Shown in pieces: positions 17,682 to 26,468 of a stretch of DNA of 64,000 nucleotides; position 1 is the stretch's first letter; each line of letters starts with the position of its first letter. Under the pieces are notes generated by a model that saw only the letters and a program-made list of their open reading frames with translations, made no database searches and was not told the DNA's origin. A program made the position numbers and the translations under genes. The stretch spans positions 1-64,000 of the forward strand of contig NZ_WVUD01000016.1 in NCBI RefSeq assembly GCF_009856865.1, written 5' to 3'. The stretch comes from Solidesulfovibrio aerotolerans. GTDB taxonomy: Bacteria; Desulfobacterota; Desulfovibrionia; Desulfovibrionales; Desulfovibrionaceae.

Positions 17682-20600
17682 TTACAAATGGCGCGAATCC
17701 ACCGTTGCCTTGCGCTCAAGCTTGGACCAGCCCATTTCCCGGCCGCGCAGCGAAGCCACAAAGGTGCGAAGGGCCACCACGTACATGAGCTGGCGGTAGA
17801 GAAACCGCTGGGGCACAAGCCAAACGAGCAGGCTCTTGTCCTCGTCGCGCTCCAGGAGAAAGGCCACGATGCCGGCCAGGATGTCGGCGGCCATAAACAG
17901 CGCATAGTAAAAGACCACCCGCAACAGCGTGTCCGGCTCCCAGGCCAAGGGATGCCAGGCCCACATCACCCCGGCGGCCAGACAGGTGTAGGCCAGCCAC
18001 AGGTCCATGATCGGCGAAATGAACTGGAAAATGATCTGGTAGAGCCAGATATTGGGCAGCCCGAAAAAGCCGAGCAGGCCGTAGCGCGGCCGCAGCAGGG
18101 CGTCCTTGTGTTTCCAGGCCACTTGCAACGTGCCAAACATCCAGCGAAAGCGCTGGCGCAAAAAGCCGCGCAGGGTATCCGGTGCCTCGGTCAGGGCAAT
18201 GGCCCGCTCTTCGTAGGTCACGGCGTAGCCCATGCGCTGGATGCGAATGGTGAGGTCCGCGTCCTCGGCCAGGGTTTCGCCGGAAAAGCCGCCGGCACGT
18301 TCCACCACGTCCCGCCGCCAGGCCCCCACCGCCCCGGGAACCACCGTGACGCTGTCCAAAACGGTCAAGGCCCGCCGGTCCAGATTCTGGCTGGTGACGT
18401 ATTCCAGCGCCTGACAGCGGGTGAGGAAATTGATCCGGTTGCCCACCTTGGCGTTGCCGGCCACAGCCCCCACCTTGGGATCGCCAAACCAGGCGGCCAG
18501 CCGCAGGATGGTGTCCCGGGCAAAGACCGTATCGGCGTCAAGGGTCACCACGATATCCGCCTTGGTCAGCGAAATGCCGTGATTGAGCGCCGCCGGCTTG
18601 CCCGCATTGGGCTGGGTCACCACAACCACCAGCGGGTTGTTGCCAAAGGCCTGGCACAATACCCCGTAGGTGTCGTCGCTGGAGCCGTCGTCCACCACGA
18701 TGATCTCAAATTGTTTGGGATGCTGGCAGGCTAAAAGCGATTGCACGGTCTGGAGCACGACGTTCTCTTCGTTGTAGGCCGGCACCACCACGGCCACGGA
18801 CAGCTCGGCCGCGTCTTCCATGCCTGCCGCGTCAACCATGCCTGCTACGCCTGCCGCCACGGGACACCGGCGGCCGAAGAGCTTCTCCCAGACAGCCAGC
18901 ACCACCAGGATCAGCAACCGCCCGATGCCAAGGACCGTGCCTACGATAAAGAGCGTGCGCAACCCGGCCGACCAGACAAACAGCAGGAAAAATCCGAGCC
19001 GGTTGCCGTAGGACACCACCGGGTTTTCATCCTTGACCTCGGGCATGACGGCATCCCGGCTCTGGCCCAACAATTCGGATACCGTCACGAACCGATACCC
19101 GCGCTGCCGCAGGCTCTCGATGATGCGCGGCAGGGCGGCAACGGTCTGGGCCCGCTCGCCGCCGGAATCGTGGAGCAGTACGACGTTGCCTTCGCCGGTC
19201 TCGGCCTGGCGCACCACCTCATCGACGATGGCGTCCACGCCCGGCTGTTTCCAGTCATTGGGGTCGATGCGCATGCCCACGAAAACGTAGCCCTGTTGGC
19301 TGAGCACATCCATAGGCCGCACCTGATCCTGGGTTTCCGGTTCGCTGTCCTCGCCATAGGGCGCCCGAAACAGGTGGGTCTGGCGGCCCAGCACGCTTTC
19401 CAGGAGCCGGGCCGTGGCCGAGACTTCGAGATTGAGCTGGGTGGTCGAGACGTCGGCAATATTGGGATGGGTGTAGGTGTGGTTGCCGATGTCGTGGCCT
19501 TCGGCAAAGGTGCGGCGCACCAGTTCGGGATATTTTTCCGCATTGCCGCCGATGATGAAAAACGTGGCTTTGACGTCGGCCGCTTTGAGCGCATCCAGAA
19601 TCCGGGCGGTGTATTTGGGATCGGGGCCGTCGTCGAAGGTCAGGGCCACGGTCTTGGGCACAAAGCCGTGCCGCTCGATGACATAGGGCGAGGGGTAGAC
19701 TTCAAAATTCTCGGCCGTAATCAATCCGGTCTTGTCATTGACGGCCACGGTGCGCCGGCCGATGCGCGGCGTCTGGGCGATCTTGAGGATTTCCCCCTGG
19801 CCTTCGTAGTCCAGGTCGTAATCGAACCGGATTTCTTCCAGCCGTTTGGCGGCCTGGGGTCCGAACTTCCAATCGACGCCGAAAAAGGTCCAGATGGAGG
19901 GGTCTTCGCCGCCAAGCCGCCACAGGGCGAAGCCGGCCGGTTGCAGGGGCATGGACGCAATCATGCCGTTATAGACCGTGGTGGCGTCCATGAGCCAGAC
20001 GTCGTGGGTCACGTCGTTTTCGTCCTGGTAGTCGAAATGGGGATTGGATGAAGCCGGGTCCAGGGCAATGCTCCCTTCGGAGTCCTTGGCCGTGAGCACG
20101 GCTTCCTCAAAGGTCGCTTCTTCGCCCTGTTTGCCTTTGGCCCAGTCGTAGGCGTAGCTGCCCAGGGCCACCACGAGCTTTTGCGACGGAATCTGGGCCG
20201 CCCGGGCCCGCAGGACTTTGGTAAACCAGGGCAGGCTGGCGATGGGGCCGGGTTTGCCGGCGGGCCAGTGCTCGTCGTAGGCCATGACGATGACCTGATC
20301 GACGACGTCGCTTATGGCCTTGTAGGGAAAGGCCGGATCATCGGCCGGGACGTTTATGGAAACGGTGAGCCCCCGGGCATGGAAGGTGGCGGCGACTTCG
20401 GTCACGAAACGCAGATAGTTTTTCAGCCCGGCCGGCGGGATGTCTTCAAAGTCGAGGCTGACCCCGGCAAAATTGTTTTTCTGGACGAAATCCAGGAGCA
20501 TCCCGATACATTTGGCCCGGGCCTCGCTTTTGGCCGTCATGCGGGCCACGGCGTCGCCGTGCCAGATCTGGTCGGTGAAGTTGTTGACCAGCACCATAAC

Positions 20601-21131
20601 GGGCAGGGACGGCTTGCGCTGCCGTATAAAGTCCAGGGCCTCCCGGGTCTTGTCCGGGTCGTCGGCAACGACGGTGCCGTCCGGCCCGACCAGATGCAGC
20701 CATTCGGGCACGAGCAGATCGAGGTTGTCGATGTTTTTTTTGAGCGAACTGAGGCTGGCATCATCCCAATTGACAAAAAAGCCAATGGCCTTGGTGGCAT
20801 ACGGCTGACTTGGAGTCGTATCCACCAGGGGCGCGACCTGTTTGGCGGCCTTTATTTCCTTGGCCAGCCCCTTTTTGAGTTTGGCCAGCCGGGTATCGAC
20901 CGCAGGCGGCGCGTCCTTGGCCACAGGTGGCGCGGTATGGTTGCGCCGGGGCAAAAAACGGGCCGAGGGCAGGGACAGCGATTCCAGGGCCGGGTTGAGC
21001 AGCACGCTGGCCACGAGCACCACCAGGATGGCGGAGATCAGGGCGGCGGCCAGAAAGACCCCCGCTTTGACCCTGGGCCAGCGTTTGTGGTTGGGATCAA
21101 AAAAGACCGGACGATTTCTTGGTTGGGACAC
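17682..21131 (-). CDS. GH18-like / polysaccharide deacetylase / GT2 glycosyltransferase fusion
   Basis: A 1149-residue membrane protein joining three polysaccharide activities. An N-terminal membrane anchor (about 22-45) leads to a GH18-like domain (about 110-440) with GVSLDFED (acidic residues D227 and E229). A NodB deacetylase domain follows (about 490-700) with TFDDG (499-503), HTYTH (551-555) and RAPYG. After hydrophobic segments (about 720-760) comes a processive GT2 domain with VVVPAYNEE, DDGSSDD, DADT, EDADL and QRFRW, then C-terminal membrane helices. The layout suggests cytoplasmic synthesis, export and periplasmic deacetylation/trimming of an amino-sugar polymer (PNAG or chitin-like). 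The start is GTG. The divergent acyltransferase gene may act on the same polymer. Confidence 0.88.
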   Translation of the reverse strand: MSQPRNRPVFFDPNHKRWPRVKAGVFLAAALISAILVVLVASVLLNPALESLSLPSARFLPRRNHTAPPVAKDAPPAVDTRLAKLKKGLAKEIKAAKQVAPLVDTTPSQPYATKAIGFFVNWDDASLSSLKKNIDNLDLLVPEWLHLVGPDGTVVADDPDKTREALDFIRQRKPSLPVMVLVNNFTDQIWHGDAVARMTAKSEARAKCIGMLLDFVQKNNFAGVSLDFEDIPPAGLKNYLRFVTEVAATFHARGLTVSINVPADDPAFPYKAISDVVDQVIVMAYDEHWPAGKPGPIASLPWFTKVLRARAAQIPSQKLVVALGSYAYDWAKGKQGEEATFEEAVLTAKDSEGSIALDPASSNPHFDYQDENDVTHDVWLMDATTVYNGMIASMPLQPAGFALWRLGGEDPSIWTFFGVDWKFGPQAAKRLEEIRFDYDLDYEGQGEILKIAQTPRIGRRTVAVNDKTGLITAENFEVYPSPYVIERHGFVPKTVALTFDDGPDPKYTARILDALKAADVKATFFIIGGNAEKYPELVRRTFAEGHDIGNHTYTHPNIADVSTTQLNLEVSATARLLESVLGRQTHLFRAPYGEDSEPETQDQVRPMDVLSQQGYVFVGMRIDPNDWKQPGVDAIVDEVVRQAETGEGNVVLLHDSGGERAQTVAALPRIIESLRQRGYRFVTVSELLGQSRDAVMPEVKDENPVVSYGNRLGFFLLFVWSAGLRTLFIVGTVLGIGRLLILVVLAVWEKLFGRRCPVAAGVAGMVDAAGMEDAAELSVAVVVPAYNEENVVLQTVQSLLACQHPKQFEIIVVDDGSSDDTYGVLCQAFGNNPLVVVVTQPNAGKPAALNHGISLTKADIVVTLDADTVFARDTILRLAAWFGDPKVGAVAGNAKVGNRINFLTRCQALEYVTSQNLDRRALTVLDSVTVVPGAVGAWRRDVVERAGGFSGETLAEDADLTIRIQRMGYAVTYEERAIALTEAPDTLRGFLRQRFRWMFGTLQVAWKHKDALLRPRYGLLGFFGLPNIWLYQIIFQFISPIMDLWLAYTCLAAGVMWAWHPLAWEPDTLLRVVFYYALFMAADILAGIVAFLLERDEDKSLLVWLVPQRFLYRQLMYVVALRTFVASLRGREMGWSKLERKATVDSRHL

Positions 21132-21276
21132 GTCATTCTCGTCAGAGGTTGAATTTGGCCCAGGCAGGCGGGTTCGCCGTTACCGACGACGGCGCAAAGG
21201 AGAGGTACTGGCAGACGCGGCGAAGGGGCCGGGCGCGCCCTTGTTAACGCTGCCAACTGGCAATAAAGGAAATTCC

Positions 21277-22407
21277 ATGAGCACAGAACGCAAAGCGCGG
21301 TTGACTTGTGTGGATTGCCTGCGCGGACTGGCCGTGGCCGTCATGATCGTGGTCAACAATCCCGGCGACAGCCAACACGTCTTCCCGCAACTGCGCCATG
21401 CCGCCTGGAACGGGTTGACCCTGGCCGACTGCGTTTTTCCCTTGTTTTTAGTGCTTGTTGGCACAAGCGTTGGCCTGTCCATCGACCGGGACCGGGTGCG
21501 GGCCGGGCAGGCGGCGGGCTTTTGGCCCAAGGTCGGCAGACGCACCGGCATACTATTCGCCCTGGGCCTTTTGGAAAACGCCTACTGGCGTTTCAGTTTT
21601 GAAAGTCTGCGCCTTCCCGGCGTGCTGCAGCGCATCGCCATCGTGTATCTGGTGGCGGCCTGGCTGCATGTGCGCCTTTGCAGCCGGGCCCTTGCCGCGC
21701 TGATCCTCACACTGCTCACGGGATACTGGCTGCTGCTGGGCTGGGTGCCCGTACCGGGGCTTGGCCGGCCAAGCCTCGACGCGGACAGCAATCTGCAAGG
21801 CTGGCTGGATCAGTTGCTGCTGGGCAGCCATATTTGGAAATTCGGCACCACCTGGGACCCGGAGGGTGTCTTGTCCACCCTTCCGGCCATCGCCCTGGGC
21901 CTTATCGGGGTGCTGGCCGGGCGCTGGCTGCGCCGGGGCGCACCGGCACCCGGCCGTGCGGCCGGCCTGGGGCTGGCCGTGCTGGGCCTGGGGCGTCTCT
22001 GGAGCCTCTGGTTTCCCCTGAACAAATCCATTTGCTCCAGTTCGTTTGTGCTGGTCCTTGGCGGGGCCGGGGTGGTGCTCCTCGCGGCGACGCACTGGCT
22101 CCTGAACGGGCGCGGCCGGGCCGTCTGGCCTGCCTGGGCTGCCTGGGCCAGACCGCTGACGATGCTGGGGACAAATGCCCTGGCCGTTTATGCCACCGCC
22201 TCGTTTCTGGCCGCCAGCCTGCGCCATATCCACCTGCCCGGCGGCCCGAACGGTTCTATGCGCCTGCAGGCGTATCTGTACCAGGGCCTTTTCGCCGGTC
22301 AGGCACCGAGCGACTGGGCGTCGCTGGGCTGGTCCCTCCTGTGCCTGCTGGTCATGCTCCTGGGGGCCTGGGCGCTTTCTGCCCGCCGCATCGTTATCAC
22401 GCTGTGA
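21277..22407 (+). CDS. Membrane acyltransferase, DUF5009/heparan-alpha-glucosaminide N-acetyltransferase-like
   Basis: A 376-residue multi-pass protein of the COG4299 type. The N-terminus has the family marks CVDCLRGLAVAVMIVVNNPG and LADCVFPLFLVLVG, followed by roughly ten hydrophobic helices. Relatives in lysosomes move an acetyl group across the membrane onto terminal glucosamine; bacterial roles are mostly unknown. The start at 21277 follows AAAGGA; longer in-frame extension to 20842 lies inside the divergent fusion gene and is not credible. Divergence from the polysaccharide synthase suggests a joint role in decorating an exported glycan. Confidence 0.82.
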   Translation: MSTERKARLTCVDCLRGLAVAVMIVVNNPGDSQHVFPQLRHAAWNGLTLADCVFPLFLVLVGTSVGLSIDRDRVRAGQAAGFWPKVGRRTGILFALGLLENAYWRFSFESLRLPGVLQRIAIVYLVAAWLHVRLCSRALAALILTLLTGYWLLLGWVPVPGLGRPSLDADSNLQGWLDQLLLGSHIWKFGTTWDPEGVLSTLPAIALGLIGVLAGRWLRRGAPAPGRAAGLGLAVLGLGRLWSLWFPLNKSICSSSFVLVLGGAGVVLLAATHWLLNGRGRAVWPAWAAWARPLTMLGTNALAVYATASFLAASLRHIHLPGGPNGSMRLQAYLYQGLFAGQAPSDWASLGWSLLCLLVMLLGAWALSARRIVITL

Positions 22408-22633
22408 CCGCCGCTCGTTTCCGCCCAAAGCCAACCGCTTCGTCACCTCGGGCCGCTGCGGTTGCCGCCAAACCGGCCTGCCCCACAGCACCCTGTTCAT
22501 GCGGCCAGTTCCGCCTTGGCGTAACTGTGTAAATGTGACAGTGTTACCGAAAGTGTCTTTGGCGGGCCGACGCCGCGCCCTGGGCGCGAGACGTTTTCCA
22601 GGCAGTTGCTGGCCTCAGGCCGGCACCATCCGC

Positions 22634-23647
22634 ATGACGGTAGCGATGTATAAGACCACAGCCCTCCTCGTTTTGGTCCTGGCTGCCGGTGGACTGGCCG
22701 CCTGGCAGGGACTTGTGCCAAAGCAACCCCCACGCCCGCTGGTTATCGGTGTCGTCCAATTTACCGCCAATAACCTTGATACCCTGGCCGGGTTTCAGGA
22801 AGACATGGCCGCAGCCGGGTTCGTTGCAGGCCATGATGTGACCTATCTGATCCCCGAACCAGCCACCTCCGCAACCGAGCTGCGCCAGACCCTGGACGCC
22901 CTGCTGCCCCAAAACCCCGACCTCATTTTCGCCTCCCCCACCGCCGCAGCCGTGGCGGCCAAGGAGGCCACGGCCCAAAACCGCATCCCGGTGATTTTTG
23001 GGCCGGTCAACGATCCCGTCTCCTCGGGTGTGGTCAACAATATCCACCAACCCGAGGCCAACCTGACCGGCGTGCGTCTGGCCCCGAGCGAAGGCCGCAG
23101 ACTCCAGGCCCTGCTCCAGCTCGCCCCCCGGACCAAGACCGTTTTCGTGCCCTACAACCCCGCCGAGGCCAGCGCCCTGGCGAGCCTGCGCCAGATCAGG
23201 GAAGCGGCCGCCGCCCTTGGCGTGGAACTGGCCGTGGCCCCCATCAGTGCGGCCCCGGATTTTGCCATCAACACCGCCCTGGTTCCGCCGCAGGCCTCAG
23301 CGATCTTTCTGCCCCGGGAAGGGCTGGTTCTGTCCCGATTCAGGGAATTTATGACGGTGGCCGAGGCGCGCCGGCTGCCCATGAGTTCCCCCCGCCTGGA
23401 CCATGTCGAGCAGGGCGTCCTGACCGGCTACGGCTTTAGCGGCCCCGACATCGGCAAACAGGCCGCCCGCATGGCCCGGCTGGCCCTGACAGGCGTCAAA
23501 CCCTCGGGGATTCCGGTGGAGACCGCCCGCGACTATCTGGCCATCAACCTGGAAACAGCGGCCCGCATCGGCCTTGACGTCCCGGAGTCCTTTCTCAAAC
23601 AGGCCCAACGCATCGTTGTCGCCCACCCGGAGAGGTCGGTTCCATGA
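22634..23647 (+). CDS. ABC-type substrate-binding protein (ABC_sub_bind family)
   Basis: A 337-residue periplasmic binding protein of the PF04392 type (TrpX-like), with an N-terminal signal/anchor (TTALLVLVLAAGGLAAW). Typical stretches are RPLVIGVVQF, PDLIFASPTAAA, IPVIFGPVNDPVSSG and NLTGV, and GYGFSGPDIGKQAARMA near the end. Start is ATG 22634, or 22646 just after. No permease or ATPase gene is next to it; instead its stop overlaps the start of a hybrid histidine kinase by 4 bases. It is thus more likely a ligand sensor for that kinase than a transporter part. Confidence 0.85.
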   Translation: MTVAMYKTTALLVLVLAAGGLAAWQGLVPKQPPRPLVIGVVQFTANNLDTLAGFQEDMAAAGFVAGHDVTYLIPEPATSATELRQTLDALLPQNPDLIFASPTAAAVAAKEATAQNRIPVIFGPVNDPVSSGVVNNIHQPEANLTGVRLAPSEGRRLQALLQLAPRTKTVFVPYNPAEASALASLRQIREAAAALGVELAVAPISAAPDFAINTALVPPQASAIFLPREGLVLSRFREFMTVAEARRLPMSSPRLDHVEQGVLTGYGFSGPDIGKQAARMARLALTGVKPSGIPVETARDYLAINLETAARIGLDVPESFLKQAQRIVVAHPERSVP

Positions 23648-26316
23648 CGCGCCTGGGTTCGCTGCTCACCTCCACCTTCCTGGTTCTGGCCCTGCTTCCC
23701 CTGCTGGCCCTGGGCGGTGTGTTGGGCGTGAGCCTCTACCACAACCAGCTTGCTTCCGAATACCGGCAGGCCCAGGGGCTTTCCGTCTCGGTGTCGCTCC
23801 AGGTCAAGGAAATACTGACCGGCATCGAAAACGACATCCGCTCCATCAACCGCTATCGCGACTTTTTCAGCGCCTCGCCCGAGATGCAGCGGGAGTGGCT
23901 GCTGGAACTGCTGGCCAGCCTGCCGGCCGTGCACGAAATCACCTTTGCCGGCCCGGATGGAAAACAGCGCCTCAAAGTATCCAATTTCAAGGCCTATGGC
24001 CTTTATATACCGGAAAATATTGCATTTCGCCAGGAATTTAGGGAAGTCATGCGCTCCCAGGGCAGCGCCTTCGGCCCCGTGACCATCGATGCCGATGTCG
24101 GGGAGCCGCTTATGCCCCTGGCCATCGCCCTGTCCGACCCCCGCACGGGGGAACCCCGGGCAGTCATGTTGTGCATGCTGCGCCTGGGGGTTTTTCAGGA
24201 TCTGGTGACAAAGTTCAGCCATCCCCCGGACGTCGAGGTGCTCATTACCGGCCCAAGCGGGCGGATTCTGGCTGCCCCGGATTTTTCCCTGGCCCTGGCC
24301 GGCCGGCATTTTACGGCCCAGGACCGGCCCATACTGGCCCCCGATCTCAACGGCGAGTCTGCCCTTTCCGTGGCCACGCCCGTGCTTCTGGGCGAGCCGG
24401 TCCTCTCGGCCGTGGTCGTGGTGGCTGGTGAGGCGGTCTTGCGCCCGTTTTACCAGATGCTTGGCGTCTACGCCCTGGTGCTGTGCGGCGCATTGTTCGG
24501 GGCGACGGTCCTGGCCCTGGCGGCCCGACGGCGTATCGTGGCCCCGATCCAGGCCCTGACCCGCACCGCCTTGGCCATTGGCCGGGGCGAGATCGGGGCC
24601 AAGGCCCCGGGGGGCTCCTTTTACGAAACGCAACGGCTGGCCGAGACGTTTAACGACATGACCGGCAAACTGCTCGGGACCATGCACGATCTTACAGCCG
24701 AAATCGCCACGCGCCAAAAGGCCCAGGCCGACCTTTCCAACAGCCAGGAACGCCTGGAAATGGCCCTGGCCGCCGTCAGCGACGGCTTATGGGACTGGCG
24801 GATGGACACCGGCGACGTCTATTTCAGTCCCCGCTGGTTCGCCATGCTGGGCTATCCGCCGGACGCCTTTGCCCCACGCTATGAAACATGGCGCAACCTG
24901 CTCCATCCCGAGGACCTGCCCCAGGTTGAAGCGCTGATTCTGGCCCACCTGGAAACGGGTGAGCCGTATGAATCGGAGCTTCGCATGCGCACCTGTGACG
25001 GCACCTGGAAATGGATCATGACGCGCGGGCAGGTGATGGAAAAAGACACTGCGGGCAGGGCCTTGCGCATGCTGGGGACACATACCGACATCACCGAACG
25101 CAAGCGGGCCATGGAGGCGTTGCGCTCGGCCACGGCTGCGGCCACGGCCGCCAGCCACGCCAAATCCGAATTTCTGGCCAACATGAGCCATGAAATCCGC
25201 ACGCCGCTCAATGGCATTCTGGGCATGCTGCACCTGCTCCAGACCACACCGCTGTCCCCGGAGCAACAGGAGTATCTGCTCCAGGCCGTGACGGCGTCCA
25301 AGCGCCTGACCGGACTGCTCTCCGACATCCTCGACATTTCCAGAATCGAAGCCGGCAAGATGGCAATTGCCGGCGAGGAATTCGCGGTGGTCGATCTGCG
25401 GGACGCCATTTTGGAGTTGTTTCGCCCCGCTGCCCAGGAAAAGGGCCTTGTGCTGGAGTTCACGATCAGCCCCGATCTGCCCCCCCGGTTCATTGGTGAT
25501 GAGGCCCGCATCCGCCAGATTCTGTTTAATCTGGTGGGCAATGCCATCAAATTCACCGACCAGGGTTCGGTGGCCGTTTCCCTGGCCCCCCTGCCAGGCG
25601 CCCCGGCCAAACCGGTGCGGGTTCTTTTTACCGTCACAGACAGCGGCATCGGCGTTTCCGACGAACAGCTTAAAGACATCTTCGAACCCTTTGTGCAGGC
25701 GGAAGCGACGTTTACGCGCCACCATCAAGGAGCCGGGCTCGGCCTTTCCATCGTGCGCAAACTCGTGCGGCTCATGGACGGCGAACTGGCCATCGACAAC
25801 CCTCCGGGCGGCGGCCTGAGCCTGTACCTGAGCCTGCCGCTGGCCCTGCCCGCCAGCCCCGGGGCGGCGAGGCAGGCCTTGCGCTGCCCTGCCCCCCTGG
25901 CCCTGCCGGGCAGCGACCATGTACCGCTACGCATCCTGCTGGCCGAGGACGATGCGGTGAGCCTCATGGCCGGCCGCAAAATCCTCGAAAAGGCCGGGTA
26001 CCAGGTCATCGTCGCGGCCAATGGCTGGCAGGCGGTGGAACGACTGGCCGGGCACGACATCGACCTCGTGCTCATGGACATCCAGATGCCGGTCATGGAC
26101 GGTGTGGAAGCCACCCGGTTGATCCGAAACTCGACCGATCTTGGTTGCAAGGCCGATGTCCCCATTGTGGCCATGACCGCCTGTGCCATGACCGGGGACA
26201 AGGAAAAGTTTCTGGCCCTCGGGATGGACGGCTACATTTCCAAGCCGGTGGATCTCTTCACCTTGCAGGAGGTTGTCGCTTGTGCGCTGGGAGCGCGGGC
26301 AACGGGCCGGGTTTGA
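23644..26316 (+). CDS. Hybrid sensor histidine kinase (Cache-HAMP-PAS-HisKA-HATPase-REC)
   Basis: An 890-residue inner-membrane kinase. Two membrane segments (about 8-30 and 275-297) flank a periplasmic Cache-like domain; a HAMP (about 298-350), a PAS_3 domain (about 365-490), HisKA with H516 in MSHEIRTPLNG, HATPase and a C-terminal receiver with D812 in LVLMDIQMPVMDG follow. It is translationally coupled to the upstream binding protein (ATGA), which probably presents ligand to its periplasmic domain. No separate output regulator is adjacent, so phosphotransfer to a distant Hpt/regulator is expected. Confidence 0.92.
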   Translation: MTRLGSLLTSTFLVLALLPLLALGGVLGVSLYHNQLASEYRQAQGLSVSVSLQVKEILTGIENDIRSINRYRDFFSASPEMQREWLLELLASLPAVHEITFAGPDGKQRLKVSNFKAYGLYIPENIAFRQEFREVMRSQGSAFGPVTIDADVGEPLMPLAIALSDPRTGEPRAVMLCMLRLGVFQDLVTKFSHPPDVEVLITGPSGRILAAPDFSLALAGRHFTAQDRPILAPDLNGESALSVATPVLLGEPVLSAVVVVAGEAVLRPFYQMLGVYALVLCGALFGATVLALAARRRIVAPIQALTRTALAIGRGEIGAKAPGGSFYETQRLAETFNDMTGKLLGTMHDLTAEIATRQKAQADLSNSQERLEMALAAVSDGLWDWRMDTGDVYFSPRWFAMLGYPPDAFAPRYETWRNLLHPEDLPQVEALILAHLETGEPYESELRMRTCDGTWKWIMTRGQVMEKDTAGRALRMLGTHTDITERKRAMEALRSATAAATAASHAKSEFLANMSHEIRTPLNGILGMLHLLQTTPLSPEQQEYLLQAVTASKRLTGLLSDILDISRIEAGKMAIAGEEFAVVDLRDAILELFRPAAQEKGLVLEFTISPDLPPRFIGDEARIRQILFNLVGNAIKFTDQGSVAVSLAPLPGAPAKPVRVLFTVTDSGIGVSDEQLKDIFEPFVQAEATFTRHHQGAGLGLSIVRKLVRLMDGELAIDNPPGGGLSLYLSLPLALPASPGAARQALRCPAPLALPGSDHVPLRILLAEDDAVSLMAGRKILEKAGYQVIVAANGWQAVERLAGHDIDLVLMDIQMPVMDGVEATRLIRNSTDLGCKADVPIVAMTACAMTGDKEKFLALGMDGYISKPVDLFTLQEVVACALGARATGRV

Positions 26317-26468
26317 GCTGCACCCGGCAACAGGCGGTGAGCCTTTGTTTTTATGGACAACCGTCCAGTGCAATGTGTAAAACGTAGTAGTATTCGGCGA
26401 GTGTCTTGGTGTATCGTGTGGCTGATGACGCAACCCGAACAGTGGAACACCTAGTGTGAGGGATCAAA

